A stretch of 64,000 bases of DNA from Roseofilum reptotaenium CS-1145 (GCF_028330985.1 NZ_JAQMUE010000112.1:1-64000); one strand, 5' to 3'; shown: positions 15,470 to 24,744, counted from the first letter of the stretch. Translations and numbers: made by a program. The notes: generated by a model from the sequence alone, not told the origin.

Positions 15470-18394
15470 ATGGCATTCATTACTGCTGAATCCACCCTAT
15501 CCGTTGAAGCTCTGACCTTCGTCAAAGTCAACTACGAAGCTGAACTCCAAGCTCACTTTAATCTATCTGTCTCAGAACTTAGCGATCGTCAAATCGCCGA
15601 ATTTGCCCTCGAAATTTCCACCACCATTCCTACTCTTGGTGAAGCAATTATTTCCATTGATGCTCAAGCAACAGGTAGCATCACCGGTACTCTAAACAAT
15701 GGACAGATCCTGATTGGAGCAGGTGGAGAAGATACGCTAGTGGGAGGCAATGGTGACGATGTTCTCATTGGTGGATCTGGAAAATCCTCACGACGCACAG
15801 GTACTGCTCGAACAGGCACAGGGACTGCTCGAACAGGCACAGGGACTGCTCGAACAGGCACGGGGACTGCTCGGACACGCACAGGAACTGCTCGGACAGG
15901 TTCAGGTGCGACAGGTTCAGGCGGGGGTTCTGGTGGGGGTTCCGGTAGACTCTCAAGAATCTCTGGATTATCCGGTGCTGACGGAGACGACGACATCGAC
16001 GGCGGAGAAGGCAATGATACTTGCCTCGGTGGAGACGGTAATGACTCCTGCGCTGGTGGTGCAGGCGATGATTCCTGTGTCGGTGGAGACGGTAACGATA
16101 CCCTAGACGGTGGAGATGATAACGATACCCTCATTGGTGGAGACGGCGATGACTCCTGTGTTGGTGGAGACGGCGATGACTCCTGCGTCGGCGGCGATGG
16201 CGATGACTCCTGCATCGGTGGCGATGGTAACGATACCCTAGATGGGGGTGATGATAACGATACCCTCATTGGTGGAGACGGCGATGACTCCTGTGTTGGT
16301 GGAGACGGCAATGACTCCTGTGTTGGTGGAGATGGAAACGATACCCTAGACGGGGGTGATGGTAAGGATACCCTCGTCGGTGGAGATGGCGATGACACTT
16401 GTGTGGGCGGACAAGGCGATGACTCCTGCGTCGGTGGCGAAGGCAATGACTCCTGTGTCGGTGGAAACGGCAAAGATACCCTCGTTGGTGGAGATGGCAA
16501 CGATACCCTCGTTGGCGGTAATGGCAACGATAGCCTTGTCGGTGGAGATGGTGCAGATAGCCTTGTCGGTGGTAATGGTAAAGACACCCTCATTGGTGGG
16601 GATGTCCTGATTGGAGGAGAAGGAGATGACCTCTTAATTTGCGGTGATGGTACCTCTGATATTAGTGGTGGTGCTGGCTTTGATATCGTCAGCTTTATCA
16701 ATGTAGAGCTGGATATCAATATTAATGCTGGATTATCTATCAACGTCTCTGCATCAGGAACAACTACCGTAACCGCAACCCTAGCAGGAGGTGTAGAACT
16801 CAACAATGCTATTGAAGGGGTTGAAGGCTTCGGTGGCTCTACGGGTGATGATACCATGACCGGTAGCGAAAACGGAGATGACCTCAATGGTGGAGAAGGC
16901 GACGACAGCATTGATGGTGGAGCAGGGGATGATACCCTGACTTGTGGAGAAGGAAATGATACCTTAATCGGTGGCATTGGTATAGACTTCGTGTCCTATG
17001 TGGAAGCCTCTGTGGGTGTGGAAATTAACCTGGAAACGGGTATCACCGTAGTCGGTCAATTTGAGAACAGTATTTCCGGATTTGAAGGTGCAATTGGTTC
17101 TCAGTTTGATGATGTAATTACTGGTGGTGCAGTTGCGGGATTAAATCTGCAAGCTGGCGGTGGTAGCGATACTTATAAACTGACGGCTGCCAATGCTGTG
17201 GGAACCACAATTAAAGATAGTGGCGGTATGAGTGATGTCATCGAGGTTGAAGGGGTTACCCTATCTTTACCCCCACAAGGTGAAGATGCACCACCAGCAA
17301 CCGGAACTCAGGTTTTACGCAATGGTACGGATTTAGTTGTCGATCTCGATAATAATGGCCAGTTTGACGCAGCAAGTGATTTGGTAATCGCTGATTTCTT
17401 CTCCTTTGAAAGCAACTCTGGAGGAGCAGGTGTGGTTGAACAAGTTGGGAATTTAACGAGTGCAGAAATTCTCGCCGCCTTCCCCAACCCCGAACCTCCA
17501 GCTCCTGGTTCAGGTACATTTACTGACCCCGTTGCTCCTCCAAGTTCTACAACAACGACTACCACCAATATCTCCGTTCAAGTCACCACTGAGTTTAACG
17601 TGAGCATCAATAATGATGTGGTTGTTGGTACGGCTGGAGCTGATGTGGTTCTTGGTTTACAAGGTAACGATCAAATTAATGCTGGTGCAGGGGATGATTC
17701 TGCCAATGGTAACCAAGGTGAAGATACGGTTAACGGTGGTGCCGGTAATGATACTTGTTACGGCGGACAAGGGGATGATGCCGTTAGTGGTGGCGATGGT
17801 AACGATATGGGTTCAGGCGATCGCGGTAATGATATCGTCAATGGAGATGCTGGCGAAGACCAACTCAATGGCGGCCAAGACAATGACTCTATTGATGGTG
17901 GTGCAGATAATGACAACATCTTTGGTGGTCAAGGAAATGACCTGATCAACGGTGGTGATGGCAATGATGTCATTAGTGGTGATGCTGGTACAGATACCCT
18001 TATCGGTGGTGCAGGTAATGATGTCTTCGTTCTGCGCACCGGAACCGCAGCCACAACCGTAGCCGAAGCCGACCTGATTTTAGACTACCGCGAAGGCGAT
18101 ACTATTGGCTTGACCGGTGGCATTACTCCCAATGACTTGACCTTCACCGTAGTCAACGGTAATACCATTATCGAGGTAACCAATAATGGTGTAACCTCCG
18201 TTCTCGGTATTGTCAATGGTGTAGCGCCTGAGCAACTCAGCTTTAGCACTGCTGACATTCAGGTGAATGTTATGGGTAATGTTTCTGTCATGAGTAGCGT
18301 CTTTGTCGGCGGCAATATTGGCTCTCAAGCCTTTGCTGTTGGTGCAACTGCTTTTGCCAGCGTTGACTTTAGTCAGTCCTTTGCTCTGGTATAG
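15470..18394 (+). CDS. Large RTX-repeat protein with cysteine-bearing repeats
   Basis: A 974-residue protein. Residues 1-80 form a helical N-terminal domain like those of other cyanobacterial RTX proteins. Residues 104-165 are low complexity (TARTGTG repeats, then GSGGGSGGG). About 175-385 and again 725-850 are calcium-binding nonapeptides, separated by non-repetitive beta domains. The C-terminal end (FVLRTGTAATTV onward) resembles the tail of the shorter paralogue upstream. Twelve repeats have Cys in the position normally taken by a large hydrophobic residue, as in GGDGDDSCV. RTX proteins are usually almost free of Cys. Secretion by a type I system is likely by family knowledge. No signal peptide is seen. 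GGAG lies before the ATG. Confidence 0.85.
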   Translation: MAFITAESTLSVEALTFVKVNYEAELQAHFNLSVSELSDRQIAEFALEISTTIPTLGEAIISIDAQATGSITGTLNNGQILIGAGGEDTLVGGNGDDVLIGGSGKSSRRTGTARTGTGTARTGTGTARTGTGTARTRTGTARTGSGATGSGGGSGGGSGRLSRISGLSGADGDDDIDGGEGNDTCLGGDGNDSCAGGAGDDSCVGGDGNDTLDGGDDNDTLIGGDGDDSCVGGDGDDSCVGGDGDDSCIGGDGNDTLDGGDDNDTLIGGDGDDSCVGGDGNDSCVGGDGNDTLDGGDGKDTLVGGDGDDTCVGGQGDDSCVGGEGNDSCVGGNGKDTLVGGDGNDTLVGGNGNDSLVGGDGADSLVGGNGKDTLIGGDVLIGGEGDDLLICGDGTSDISGGAGFDIVSFINVELDININAGLSINVSASGTTTVTATLAGGVELNNAIEGVEGFGGSTGDDTMTGSENGDDLNGGEGDDSIDGGAGDDTLTCGEGNDTLIGGIGIDFVSYVEASVGVEINLETGITVVGQFENSISGFEGAIGSQFDDVITGGAVAGLNLQAGGGSDTYKLTAANAVGTTIKDSGGMSDVIEVEGVTLSLPPQGEDAPPATGTQVLRNGTDLVVDLDNNGQFDAASDLVIADFFSFESNSGGAGVVEQVGNLTSAEILAAFPNPEPPAPGSGTFTDPVAPPSSTTTTTTNISVQVTTEFNVSINNDVVVGTAGADVVLGLQGNDQINAGAGDDSANGNQGEDTVNGGAGNDTCYGGQGDDAVSGGDGNDMGSGDRGNDIVNGDAGEDQLNGGQDNDSIDGGADNDNIFGGQGNDLINGGDGNDVISGDAGTDTLIGGAGNDVFVLRTGTAATTVAEADLILDYREGDTIGLTGGITPNDLTFTVVNGNTIIEVTNNGVTSVLGIVNGVAPEQLSFSTADIQVNVMGNVSVMSSVFVGGNIGSQAFAVGATAFASVDFSQSFALV
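15803..15907 (+). repeat. Five tandem 21-bp repeats inside the large RTX gene
   Basis: Units start at 15803, 15824, 15845, 15866 and 15887, each close to ACTGCTCGAACAGGCACAGG plus one base. The first two are identical and the later ones drift. In frame they encode TARTGTG. Identity at DNA level suggests recent copy-number change. Confidence 0.85.
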
Positions 18395-18438
18395 TTTCTC
18401 CATTCTGAGCATTTAGATTAGGTTAAATCCTAATCGAA

Positions 18439-18469
18439 TAGGGGTAATTCATGAATTACCCCTACTTTT
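18439..18469 (+). terminator. Rho-independent terminator after the RTX gene
   Basis: A 26-bp perfect palindrome (18439-18464; arms TAGGGGTAATTC and GAATTACCCCTA) is followed by CTTTTT. It lies 45 bases past the RTX stop codon. Confidence 0.85.
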
Positions 18470-18570
18470 TCGTTGGGCGATACAATACAAACACGCGAAA
18501 TGAACCACAGCAGCCCATAACAATTGGAATTTCTTGACGTTTAGGGTAGATTCTCACCCACATTACCATT

Positions 18571-18672
18571 ATGGAATTTATCAGCCCCAAAACTGATTTC
18601 CCCCTTAAGCACATCTTTGGCTCTCAAAAAAGTAAAGATATCTTGATTCTCAGTACAGGACAAAAGGCTTGA
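18571..18672 (+). pseudogene. N-terminal fragment of an Rpn/PD-(D/E)XK transposase-like nuclease
   Basis: ATG at 18571 begins MEFISPKTDF, PLKHIFGSQKS, KDILI: the typical start of Rpn-family proteins (PF12784, FISPKTDFAFKKIFG... and SKDIL). The family match breaks exactly where the copied IS end begins (18648), and the frame then stops at 18670-18672. The rest of the gene, normally some 250 residues more, is absent. Confidence 0.7.
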
Positions 18673-18676
18673 AAAG
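18648..18676 (+). mobile_element. Bare end of the same IS type as at 179
   Basis: The first 18 bases are identical to 179-196 and 26 of 29 match overall. It joins the Rpn fragment on the left to an oxidoreductase leader on the right. No transposase sequence remains, so this is the scar of an imprecise deletion, or a recombination joint between an IS end and another locus. Confidence 0.6.
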
Positions 18677-18695
18677 AAAAGGAGGAAACTTGACG

Positions 18696-19405
18696 ATGAA
18701 AGCATCATTACCTCAAAGAATGCGTGGTATTTGGGGTCGGAGTGTGACGGAGGATTTGCCCAATATACAATGGTGGCATCGCGTCATGCCTATCGGGTCA
18801 ATAGTCCCTTGAGCGACAGTGAGTTGGCATCTTTTCCCTGTTCCTATTCCACGGCAGAAAACTTGCTCACCCGCTCCCAGGTGAGTGCAATGGATCGTGT
18901 CCTGGTGACTGGCGCTTCGGGTGGAGTGGGTTCGGCAGTGGTTCAGTTAGCCAAAGCACGAGGTGCTGAAGTCATTGCTATCACATCTGGCTCCAAAATG
19001 TCTGGAATACTGGATTTGGGGGCATCTACTGCCATCTCTAGAAATGACGATCTGTTGACTGTTTTGGGACACAACAGTGTGAATGTCGTGGTAGATTTGG
19101 TTGCTGGATCGCAATGGCCTGTCTTGCTTGATGTTCTCCAGCCAGGAGGTCGTTATGCGACGGCAGGGGCGATCGCCGGCCCCCATGTTTCCCTCGATGT
19201 CAGAACCCTGTACTTAAAAGATCTGACGTTCTTTGGTTGCACCCAATTGGAGCCATCTGTTTTTTCTCACCTGATTCAGTCTATTGAAACGGGACAGATT
19301 CGCCCTCTTGTGGCATCGACCTTTCCCTTAGAGCAAATTGCTCGGGCCCAAGAAATGTTTCTGGCAAAAAAATTCATGGGGAAAATTGTACTCACCTTGG
19401 ACTGA
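18696..19405 (+). pseudogene. Zinc-type alcohol dehydrogenase / quinone oxidoreductase with internal deletion
   Basis: A gene start is intact: GGAGG, then ATG at 18696 giving MKASLPQRMRGIW, typical of these MDR-family proteins. Around 18733 the sequence jumps, in another frame, to GSECDGGFAQYT, which normally lies around residue 120 or later. It then continues undamaged through the NAD(P)-binding motif VTGASGGVGSAVVQLAKARG to the C-terminus, KKFMGKIVLTLD. The catalytic and zinc-binding N-terminal domain is therefore deleted. The 224-residue remainder from TTG at 18731 is open, but is unlikely to be a working enzyme. Confidence 0.75.
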
Positions 19406-19568
19406 GGACAATTTTCTAGAGCGATCGCACAGACGGGAGTTGTTTATCCCATGGTTATGACAATCTCAGCTATTCAAGTGGAGCGAAGTCTTTGCCAGGC
19501 ATGTGAGTAGTACAGCGCTTCACGTGCCAGAAGGGTAATAGTAATGGGCAGAAGGGAAAATCATTTTT

Positions 19569-19581
19569 CACGCTATGCGTG
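19569..19581. repeat. Variant palindrome CACGC-TAT-GCGTG
   Basis: A variant of the dispersed palindrome. An imperfect relative (CAGCGCTTCACGTG) lies 45-60 bases before it. Confidence 0.4.
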
Positions 19582-19668
19582 CCCATTTTTCAGGCTTTTC
19601 ATGGGAAGGCACGCTCAAGGAAAATTCCGATCCTTGTACCCTATAGCCAAGGAAACTGCTGTATCCTC

Positions 19669-20262
19669 TTACAGTTTATCTGTCAGGGCTTTTGCTACGG
19701 TAACCAACGTACTGTTGCTGCGTACCATCATCGCATGGGGGAATACAGACAGCTTAACATTTTTGCCCACAGGCATTTGTGAACTTTGTGCTGGCACAAT
19801 GACAAAATCGTAGGGAGTCCAAAGAGAACTAAACTTGACTTGCTCTAACTTGTGCATATCTGCATTTAAATCGGCTAAAAATCCACTCCCCGGACGCATT
19901 TGTACACAACCAATAAACGGCAATAAATAAGCCAGATAAGTCCCATGATGGGGAGAAGAAATGGTGATAAATCGTTGAATTTTATCCAGTCCTCCCAAGC
20001 GCTGGACATAATAGCGACTGACTAAGCCCCCCATGCTTAAGCCGACTAAATCAATGGGTTGATCGGGGGCAAAGGTTTGATCGACATAGGTTTTAATTTG
20101 TAGGGCTAGTTGATCTAATCCCACAATTGAGGTGTTGGGGACTACATCAAATCGATGGACTTCCCATCCGCGCTCTTTTAGGTATTTTGCCATGCGGTTA
20201 AATACATAGGCTTTACGAAAAATACCATGAATGAGCACTACGGGATTACGGGAGTTTGACAT
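19669..20262 (-). CDS. Lipase-like alpha/beta hydrolase
   Basis: A 197-residue compact alpha/beta hydrolase of the bacterial triacylglycerol-lipase (LipA/EstA-like) type. The start VVLIHGIF has the oxyanion-hole HG. The nucleophile elbow is GLSMGG with Ser76. ITISSPHHGT follows as in lipase class 2 proteins. WTPYDFVIVP carries the likely Asp, and VFPHAMM the likely His. No signal peptide, so it probably acts in the cytoplasm, perhaps on membrane lipids. It stands alone, with the MITE copy beginning 22 bases upstream of its start. Confidence 0.82.
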   Translation of the reverse strand: MSNSRNPVVLIHGIFRKAYVFNRMAKYLKERGWEVHRFDVVPNTSIVGLDQLALQIKTYVDQTFAPDQPIDLVGLSMGGLVSRYYVQRLGGLDKIQRFITISSPHHGTYLAYLLPFIGCVQMRPGSGFLADLNADMHKLEQVKFSSLWTPYDFVIVPAQSSQMPVGKNVKLSVFPHAMMVRSNSTLVTVAKALTDKL

Positions 20263-20284
20263 ATCAATTCAATTCTTAAACACT

Positions 20285-20379
20285 TACAGCGTTTTGCGCT
20301 GGGGAATAGGGAATAGGGTTGTGGTGCATGGCGAGAGAGGATTCAAGCTTGTGTTTCATAACGCAAGCAAAGTGCTGTA
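20285..20379. mobile_element. MITE-like element, copy A
   Basis: A 95-base segment nearly identical to 30871-30963, including GGGGAATAGGGAATAGGG and TTCAAGCTTGTGTTTCATAA. The ends TACAGCGTTTTGC and GCAAAGTGCTGTA are inverted repeats (11 of 13 match). If the outer TA is the target duplication, the element runs CAGC...GCTG, as in IS630/Tc1-type MITEs. It has no coding capacity. Confidence 0.7.
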
Positions 20380-20929
20380 TTATTTTTTTTGTCACTCAGG
20401 TCACTCGGAATCTGCTGGGCACTTTAGGTTGGCCATTCAGGGGAATTGACTGATAATCAAGTTTCTCTAACTTCCTGACCTTACTATAACTCCTGCTTAT
20501 CTTGCTTCGCTTCTCCTCTTTACTTTTTCTTTAGGAATTACCTGTAATAATTAAAAAATAATCATTCTTGAACGTTGCGTCTGCGCTCCCTTCAACTTTC
20601 CGTGTCCTCCCATTCTGCCATCCGCCCATTCCCTCACTCTCCAAAGTTTGATACAATAGTTAGTTATGACCTTACGATGGGGTCACAGTTTTTGGCGATC
20701 GCACATGAGAGACAAAAAACCCCTAACGTAATGGGGTATCGTATTTCAGTCCCATAACCGAGGGTTCAGGCTAAAGCATAGAACTTGGCTACCGGTTGTG
20801 CAGTAAACGAGGGTCACGCTCTTTCCCCCCTGCGATCGGCTGGCGGCGAGCAACCCAGAACACCAGCGAGACAAATTGAATGCGTAAGCTGCTTACCTAT
20901 TACTGACATGCATAATTTGAGGAAATTGG
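20380..20929. other. Long leader region of rne
   Basis: No gene seen in these 550 bases. AACCCC / GGGGT half-sites around 20719-20738 could form a weak hairpin. The last 170 bases are G+C-rich with several short inverted segments and would form a structured leader. Long 5' leaders that mediate autoregulation are known for rne genes in general. No specific element could be assigned. Confidence 0.35.
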
Positions 20930-23011
20930 ATGCCAAAGCAAATTATTATCGCCGAGCAGCATAGATTAGCTGCTGTTTTTGAAGAAGATCAAATCCAAGA
21001 ACTTGTAGTCGCCACAGGAAGTCATCAAGTTGGAGACATTTATCTCGGTAGCGTAGAGAACGTCTTACCCGGTATTGATGCGGCTTTTGTGAATATTGGC
21101 GATGCCCAAAGAAATGGATTTATTCATGTGACCGATCTCGGCCCTCTGAGGCTCAAACGAGGCTCAGGAACGATTACGGAGCTACTGGTTCCCCAACAAA
21201 AGGTACTGGTGCAGGTGATGAAGGAACCCACGGGTTCTAAGGGGCCGCGCTTAACCGGTAACATTACCATGCCCGGTCGTTATTTGGTGCTGATGCCCTA
21301 TGGACGAGGGGTGAACCTATCCCGGCGAATAATGGGGTCTCAGGAGCGATCTCGTCTACGTGCCCTAGCAATCCTGATTAAACCGACGGGGATGGGTTTG
21401 CTCGTGCGCACCGAAGCCCAAGGTATGGCCGAAGAAGCCATTATGGAAGACCTAGAAGAATTACTAGGTCGTTGGGAATCGATTTTAGCTGAAGCGAGTT
21501 CCGCCGTTCCCCCAGCCTTATTGGGTCGAGATGATGATTTTATTGTCCGCGTCCTTCGGGATATGTACACCAATGATGTCAATCGCATTGTGGTAGACTC
21601 CCATACCGGTCTTAAGCGGGTGAAACAACAAATTATTAACTGGAATGCTGGTAAAATCCCGCCGGGTATCTTGATTGACCATCACCGGGAAAAGAACTCG
21701 ATTTTGGAATATTTCCGGGTGAATGCAGCCATTCGGGAAGCGCTCAAACCCAGGGTAGACTTGCCTTCCGGAGGCTACGTAATTATTGAGCCAACGGAAG
21801 CCTTAACGGTGATTGATGTGAACTCTGGCTCGTTTACCAGTTCAGCCACTGCTCGTGAAACCGTACTGTGGACAAACTGCGAAGCAGCCACCGAAATCGC
21901 CCGTCAACTGCGTCTCCGTAATATTGCTGGTGTGATTATTGTCGATTTTATTGACATGGACTCCCGCAAAGATCAGTTAAAGGTGCTGCAACATTTTGAA
22001 GAAGCCCTCTTAGCAGATAAGGCTCGCCCCCAAGTAGCCCAACTTTCAGAGTTGGGTTTAGTCGAATTAACCCGTAAACGCCAAGGGCAAAATATTTATG
22101 AGCTATTTGGCCATACCTGCAAAGTGTGTAATGGTTTAGGCCATTTGGCTACTCTGCCAGGAGAACTCGAAGAGCCTCCCTCTGCTTTACCCGATCGCTC
22201 CTATACTGTAGGACGGGAAACGCCAACTCCAGAGCGCTTTACTGAAACTCCAGCTCCCACGCTTAAGCCAGACTTTTCTAATGATTTTGGCTCTAGCTCT
22301 GAGTCTGGCTCCAGTTATGGAGAACCCTCATCCCTGCGAAGTTCTGCGGGTATGGATGAGATGGGAGAAGGCTTTGCAGCCGATGAGGAGGCGATCGCCA
22401 GACGGACTCGCCGCCGCCGACCGGAGACCAAAGATTCAGGCGGATATGGGTATCAGGAACCGTCCTATCGCAGTGGCGCTGATTTTTCAGTCACCACTCT
22501 CCATGAAGGATCGCGGCCTTCTGATGTTCGCTTCTCCTCTCGCAAAGATTATTGGGATAAACCCACTAATCCCCGTAAACGTATCGGGGGACGATCGATC
22601 GAGGCTCCTCCAGAGGTGGTCAAGGTTCCCATGACCGGTGAAGAGCAAAATATCTATGCTTTAATGGGCATTTCCCCTCTGGTGTTGTTGCCGGATGGAG
22701 AAAACAAAAACCCAAAAGCAACCATTGTCCAGGTTAGTTCAGTAGATGCCCATGATTCTGAGGGTTCAACTGTAACCCTGGTAGCGACTCCAGAGATTCG
22801 GGAAGAGATCTCCCCAGATTCAGAGGAAACGGCTAAAGAAGAAGGCAATTGGGGATGGATGTCTCCGACTCTGGAACAGAAAGACCTGAATAGCCCAACT
22901 TCACAGGAAGAAGCGCTCGATGAGGGAAGTGTTGCGGAAGAGGAGACGGATGAGGAAATCCCAGAACCTCGTCGCCGTCGTCGCCGTCGCTCTTCTGCGG
23001 ATTCAGAATAA
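20930..23011 (+). CDS. rne: Ribonuclease E
   Basis: The main endoribonuclease for mRNA decay and RNA processing. The 693-residue form is the compact cyanobacterial type. Seen: an S1-like RNA-binding segment (GDIYLGSVENVLPGIDAAFVNIG, split by loops), the catalytic domain with TVIDVNSGSF carrying the Mg-binding Asp, and IIVDFIDM with the second acidic patch. The zinc-link CKVCNG follows. The rest is an acidic, low-complexity tail ending in an arginine run (EPRRRRRRRSS). In cyanobacteria this terminal arginine nonapeptide is known to bind polynucleotide phosphorylase. rnhB follows after 12 bases, the usual cyanobacterial order. Confidence 0.95.
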   Translation: MPKQIIIAEQHRLAAVFEEDQIQELVVATGSHQVGDIYLGSVENVLPGIDAAFVNIGDAQRNGFIHVTDLGPLRLKRGSGTITELLVPQQKVLVQVMKEPTGSKGPRLTGNITMPGRYLVLMPYGRGVNLSRRIMGSQERSRLRALAILIKPTGMGLLVRTEAQGMAEEAIMEDLEELLGRWESILAEASSAVPPALLGRDDDFIVRVLRDMYTNDVNRIVVDSHTGLKRVKQQIINWNAGKIPPGILIDHHREKNSILEYFRVNAAIREALKPRVDLPSGGYVIIEPTEALTVIDVNSGSFTSSATARETVLWTNCEAATEIARQLRLRNIAGVIIVDFIDMDSRKDQLKVLQHFEEALLADKARPQVAQLSELGLVELTRKRQGQNIYELFGHTCKVCNGLGHLATLPGELEEPPSALPDRSYTVGRETPTPERFTETPAPTLKPDFSNDFGSSSESGSSYGEPSSLRSSAGMDEMGEGFAADEEAIARRTRRRRPETKDSGGYGYQEPSYRSGADFSVTTLHEGSRPSDVRFSSRKDYWDKPTNPRKRIGGRSIEAPPEVVKVPMTGEEQNIYALMGISPLVLLPDGENKNPKATIVQVSSVDAHDSEGSTVTLVATPEIREEISPDSEETAKEEGNWGWMSPTLEQKDLNSPTSQEEALDEGSVAEEETDEEIPEPRRRRRRRSSADSE

Positions 23012-23023
23012 TTCATCATTATT

Positions 23024-23611
23024 TTGGATCGAGTTATTCGAGTGGCAGGTATTGATGAGGTGGGCCGAGGTTCGCTCTTCGGCCCAGTGGTGGCTGCTGC
23101 TGTGATGATCTCACCTGAAGTAGAGCGTCAATTGCAAGATTTGGGAGTCAGAGATAGTAAGATGTTGAGCCACCGAAAGCGACAGACCTTATTGGGAGTT
23201 ATTAAAGACTTGGCTCTTGATTGTCAATTGGGTGTTGCATCGGTGGCAGAAATCGATCGATTTAATATTTTACAGGCATCGTTGTTAGCGATGAAGCGGG
23301 CGGTGCTGAAACTCGCGGAGGTTCCCGGAGTGTGTTTGGTGGATGGCTGCCATGAGATTCCCCAGTTAGACAGGGTTCAGAGGACAGTGGTGAAGGGCGA
23401 TCGGACGGAGGTGGCGATCGCCGCTGCCAGCATCGTTGCTAAGGTCTGGCGTGATGAATTGATCACTCGCTTAGATCCGTTGTTTCCTCACTACGATCTG
23501 AGGGCGAATAAGGGCTATGGCACCAAGAAACACCGCCTGGCGATCGCCCAGTTTGGCCCCTCTTGTTTGCATCGGCGATCGTTTAAACTCAAGTCATTCC
23601 AGGCTCAATAA
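23024..23611 (+). CDS. rnhB: Ribonuclease HII
   Basis: Removes ribonucleotides and RNA primers from DNA-RNA hybrids. A 195-residue protein with AGIDEVGRGSLFGPVVAA (Asp11 and Glu12 catalytic, GRG motif), VDG(C)HEIPQLD with the next acidic residue, and KGDRTEVAIAAASIVAKVWRD, all in the right order. The start is TTG at 23024, which places the first motif 10 residues in, as in the family. It lies 12 bases after rne and is probably co-transcribed. Confidence 0.93.
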   Translation: MDRVIRVAGIDEVGRGSLFGPVVAAAVMISPEVERQLQDLGVRDSKMLSHRKRQTLLGVIKDLALDCQLGVASVAEIDRFNILQASLLAMKRAVLKLAEVPGVCLVDGCHEIPQLDRVQRTVVKGDRTEVAIAAASIVAKVWRDELITRLDPLFPHYDLRANKGYGTKKHRLAIAQFGPSCLHRRSFKLKSFQAQ

Positions 23612-23697
23612 ATAGGTGTTATAGCAAGGGAAAGGAGCGCTAAGACTGCACCTATTCCCTATTCCCTACCATAACCAACTCCTTCTCTGCTATATCT

Positions 23698-24135
23698 TCA
23701 AGAATTGACTTTCGAGAGAGAGGGATGAAATTCGTCCCTCATTCTAGAGATGCGATCGTAGCACTCTGGAGGGGTCAAGGGTAGATGTTTTAGGTAAAAG
23801 AATGTCACTTGATTCCCCGATTCTAATAAAAAAATTGCTTCTGTCTCTGGACAGTAAGTATCGACTGCTTCCAAAATGTGGGCGTTCATAAAATGATGGC
23901 GTACAATTCGCGTATCGGGAATACTCAGCCAAGCATTGAGAAAAGGCGCGAGACGAAAACGAGGAACAAAGGCAGCCGAGAATGTTTCACCAGTTATCCC
24001 CAGATGAGGATTGTGGGTAGAACAAACGACAACCCCACGAGATCCACTCAAATAGCCAGCCCAAGCATTATAGGCGATCGCCATGAAGTTTGTCGCAATA
24101 AACTCCTGTTCCCAGTTCAAGTGATCATTTTCCAT
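23698..24135 (-). CDS. Conserved-type protein of unknown function
   Basis: A 145-residue soluble protein beginning MENDHLNWEQEF and including AYNAWAGYLSGSRGVVVC, and PRFRLAPFLNAWLSIPDTR. It has no signal peptide or membrane segment. I do not recognise a domain, though the composition and well-formed frame suggest a real gene. It is convergent with rnhB. The cobalamin riboswitch about 600 bases upstream is on the same strand, but that distance, with no continuous frame between, makes control by it doubtful. Confidence 0.6.
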   Translation of the reverse strand: MENDHLNWEQEFIATNFMAIAYNAWAGYLSGSRGVVVCSTHNPHLGITGETFSAAFVPRFRLAPFLNAWLSIPDTRIVRHHFMNAHILEAVDTYCPETEAIFLLESGNQVTFFYLKHLPLTPPECYDRISRMRDEFHPSLSKVNS

Positions 24136-24744
24136 AAGAAGTTGGGTTTGTATAGACGTTCTCTATTCTCTCGGTGGTATATAGCAAGGCACTCGTTAAG
24201 TTAGGACAGCTAAATTGTGGTTTTAGGGAACAGGGAACGGAGAACAAAAAATGTCTTTATCCCTCTTCTGTCACTCTTGGAAATTCTGACGTTTCATGTC
24301 CCCGAAGCGGAAATTTCCGTCATTACAGCCCGCGATCGCGAAGCGATGCGGAGCATTATCGCTAACGAAAGAATCAGGATTTCACCCCCCTTTTTTGGAA
24401 AGTTACAGAAGAGGGTTATATCAAATCCCAAAAATTACGCTACACATCAATCCCCGTGTCTGGAGCGTCTCCCTCTAGCCCTACTTAAAAAAAGGGAGGT
24501 AAAAAAGAGGGCAAACACATTACAACATAGCAGAAGAAACTGCTATCTTCTCGCCTAACCTATGCTTTATTGCGCTATGTTTGTTGTGTTACTTATGGAT
24601 TTATGGGCAAGGTAAGCGAACCCTTGCACTGAATCGGGTGTAGAGCGCGATCGCACCAGTAGTGCGGAGTATTATAGCTCTTTGTTGATGGTAAAAATAC
24701 TGAATTAACTATCATCCGTACCTCGCAGATGTTATAGAGCATGG
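24136..24744. other. Gene-free stretch with short hairpins
   Basis: Several open frames of 60-113 codons occur but have no codon pattern or motifs that suggest protein. A 7-bp hairpin ATAGCAG-aagaaa-CTGCTAT lies at 24527-24546. A 48-codon minus-strand frame starts at 24742 right behind the riboswitch, with no recognisable product. This looks like degraded DNA where a riboswitch-controlled gene may once have been. Confidence 0.4.

Noticed and set aside
15995-16610. Dense repeats that could suggest a CRISPR array
   Set aside because: The period is 27 bases in frame with no unique spacers. They are RTX nonapeptide codons.
15664-16977. A 437-codon minus-strand open frame rich in Ser and Pro
   Set aside because: It is the mirror of the Gly-Asp repeat coding of the large RTX gene. 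Its SPPTxVSLP pattern follows from the repeat bases, and it has no ribosome site or start context.
19544-19813. An 89-codon plus-strand frame
   Set aside because: It overlaps the lipase gene antisense and contains a repeat palindrome. No support for translation.
24174-24558. Plus-strand open frames of 60-113 codons
   Set aside because: Overlapping frames with no codon bias, ribosome site or motif. They are probably chance frames in degraded DNA.
24742-24742. The 48-codon minus-strand frame directly after the B12 riboswitch as a regulated gene
   Set aside because: No recognisable product or conserved pattern. It is mentioned only as a possibility for the orphan riboswitch.
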